A program made the translations under genes and the position numbers. From NCBI GenBank assembly GCA_030609665.1, contig JAUWBW010000120.1:1-5952 (forward strand): DNA of 5,952 nucleotides, in the 5' to 3' direction. Position 1 is the stretch's first letter. The number at the start of each line of letters is the position of its first letter. The notes below the pieces were generated by a model. The model worked only from the letters and a program-made list of their open reading frames with translations. It was not told the DNA's origin and ran no database searches. Of the stretch, positions 5,452 through 5,952 are shown one piece after another. Source of the stretch: Methanosarcinaceae archaeon (GTDB taxonomy: Archaea; Halobacteriota; Methanosarcinia; Methanosarcinales; Methanosarcinaceae).

Positions 5452-5806
5452 TGTTACTGAAGATAAGAATAATGCGCTTTTAAACAGGCGGGAAATTAAT
5501 TTCACAGTCAAGTTCGAGGGTCCAACCCCTTCAAGAAATGATGTGAGAAGCAAATTGGTTGCTATGTTGAATGCACCTCTTGATCTGACGATCATCCATA
5601 AATTGGATGGCGAATACGGAATGCAGGAACTCGCAGGATACGCAAAGATCTACGAGGATGCAGCACGCATGAAACAGGTCGAAGGCAAACATATGATCAC
5701 ACGAAATGAAGTTCCAGCCGAGCCGGAGCCTGAAGTCGCAGAGGAAGCGGAAGAGGCACCAGCAGAAGAGGCTGAGGCTGAAGTAGTAGAAGAAGCAGAA
5801 GAGTAG
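5441..5806 (+). CDS. rps24e: Small ribosomal subunit protein eS24 (S24e) with acidic C-terminal tail
   Basis: eS24 is an archaeal/eukaryotic protein of the 30S/40S subunit. Residues 1-89 hold the family fold: MDINVTEDKNNALLNRREIN with the following F-V-FEG-PTPSR segment (to about 32), DVRSKLVAMLNAPLDLTIIH (34-53), the YGMQELAGYAKIYEDAARMK helix-strand (59-78) and a basic end. From residue 90 to 121 the chain is a tail with 16 Glu in 32 residues, the rest Ala, Val and Pro, and no Lys or Arg. The family core is usually about 95-105 residues, so this is an added tail. Acidic Ala/Glu tails are known on some archaeal ribosomal proteins, but its strength here is notable. It overlaps the kinase gene by 11 bases and is followed by eS27 after 8 bases. 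Confidence 0.95.
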   Translation: MDINVTEDKNNALLNRREINFTVKFEGPTPSRNDVRSKLVAMLNAPLDLTIIHKLDGEYGMQELAGYAKIYEDAARMKQVEGKHMITRNEVPAEPEPEVAEEAEEAPAEEAEAEVVEEAEE

Positions 5807-5814
5807 GTGTAAAA

Positions 5815-5952
5815 ATGGCTGTAAAAGACTATTACAAGATAAGCGGCGATTCTGTCGAAAGACTCAACCAAACCTGTCCAAAATGCGGAGATGGCGTGTT
5901 TTTAGCAAACCACAAGGACAGACTTACCTGCGGTAAGTGCGGGTACATGGAA
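5815..5952 (+). CDS. rps27ae: Small ribosomal subunit protein eS27/S27Ae, 3' end cut by the window
   Basis: The 46 codons in view read from ATG at 5815 to the window edge without a stop. The protein starts MAVKDYYKISGDSVERLNQT and has a C4 zinc ribbon: C21-x2-C24 (CPKCGDGVFLANHKDR) and C39-x2-C42 (TCGKCGYME). This is the small archaeal S27ae, which lacks the ubiquitin fusion of eukaryotes. The full protein is usually about 50-60 residues, so only a few are missing. AGGTG at 5805-5809, overlapping the eS24 stop, is the likely ribosome binding site. Kae1/Bud32 genes often follow in archaea but lie outside the window. Confidence 0.94.
   Translation, partial: MAVKDYYKISGDSVERLNQTCPKCGDGVFLANHKDRLTCGKCGYME

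Noticed and set aside
1..5952. CRISPR array, tRNA or rRNA
   Set aside because: No regularly spaced repeats and no tRNA/rRNA-like conserved segments were seen on either strand.

Overview
The window looks like chromosomal DNA of a methanogenic or methane-oxidising euryarchaeon, most likely in or near the Methanosarcinales (ANME-2/Methanoperedens-like lineages are possible). This rests on archaea-only genes (purP, an archaeal aIF2 gamma, rpoE/rpoE2, a GTP-dependent dephospho-CoA kinase, and eS24/eS27 ribosomal proteins), on GGAGG-type ribosome binding sites combined with TTG starts, and on AT-rich TATA-type promoters. The lineage is inferred from gene order and protein character, not from a search.

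Region 1 (1-948) is mobile-element debris. On the minus strand, 1-120 encodes the first 40 residues of what looks like an IS transposase that continues beyond the left edge. It starts about 26 bases after a TATA-like box, so its mRNA is probably leaderless. Between it and the next gene lie three copies of the palindrome TAGTNACTA. From about 232 to 927 (+) runs the C-terminal half of a TnpB (IS200/IS605/IS1341-type RNA-guided nuclease). It keeps all RuvC catalytic residues and the zinc finger but has lost its N-terminal half. The 3' end of tnpB folds into three hairpins and ends in TAGTTCAC, consistent with a preserved omegaRNA scaffold and element right end at about 948. The first element probably inserted into, or deleted part of, the second.

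Region 2 (997-2398) holds purP, an ATP-grasp enzyme of archaeal purine synthesis, directly downstream of the element end. A perfect 9-bp hairpin overlaps its stop codon, and a 244-base gap follows that probably carries the promoter of the next operon.

Region 3 (2399-5952) is the conserved archaeal information-processing cluster, all on the plus strand: aIF2 gamma, a PIN-domain protein, RNA polymerase subunit RpoE (Rpo7), RpoE2/Spt4, GTP-dependent dephospho-CoA kinase, ribosomal protein eS24 and ribosomal protein eS27 (cut by the window end). Genes are mostly stop-start coupled or overlapping. The one clear gap (3994-4089) probably has an internal promoter before rpoE. The cluster joins translation initiation, probable rRNA processing, transcription initiation and elongation, CoA synthesis and the small ribosomal subunit in one or two transcripts. 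Several starts are TTG, so ATG-only gene callers will misplace them.

I see no CRISPR array, tRNA, rRNA or clearly novel defence system. The least ordinary part is the TnpB/omegaRNA remnant sitting in front of purP.
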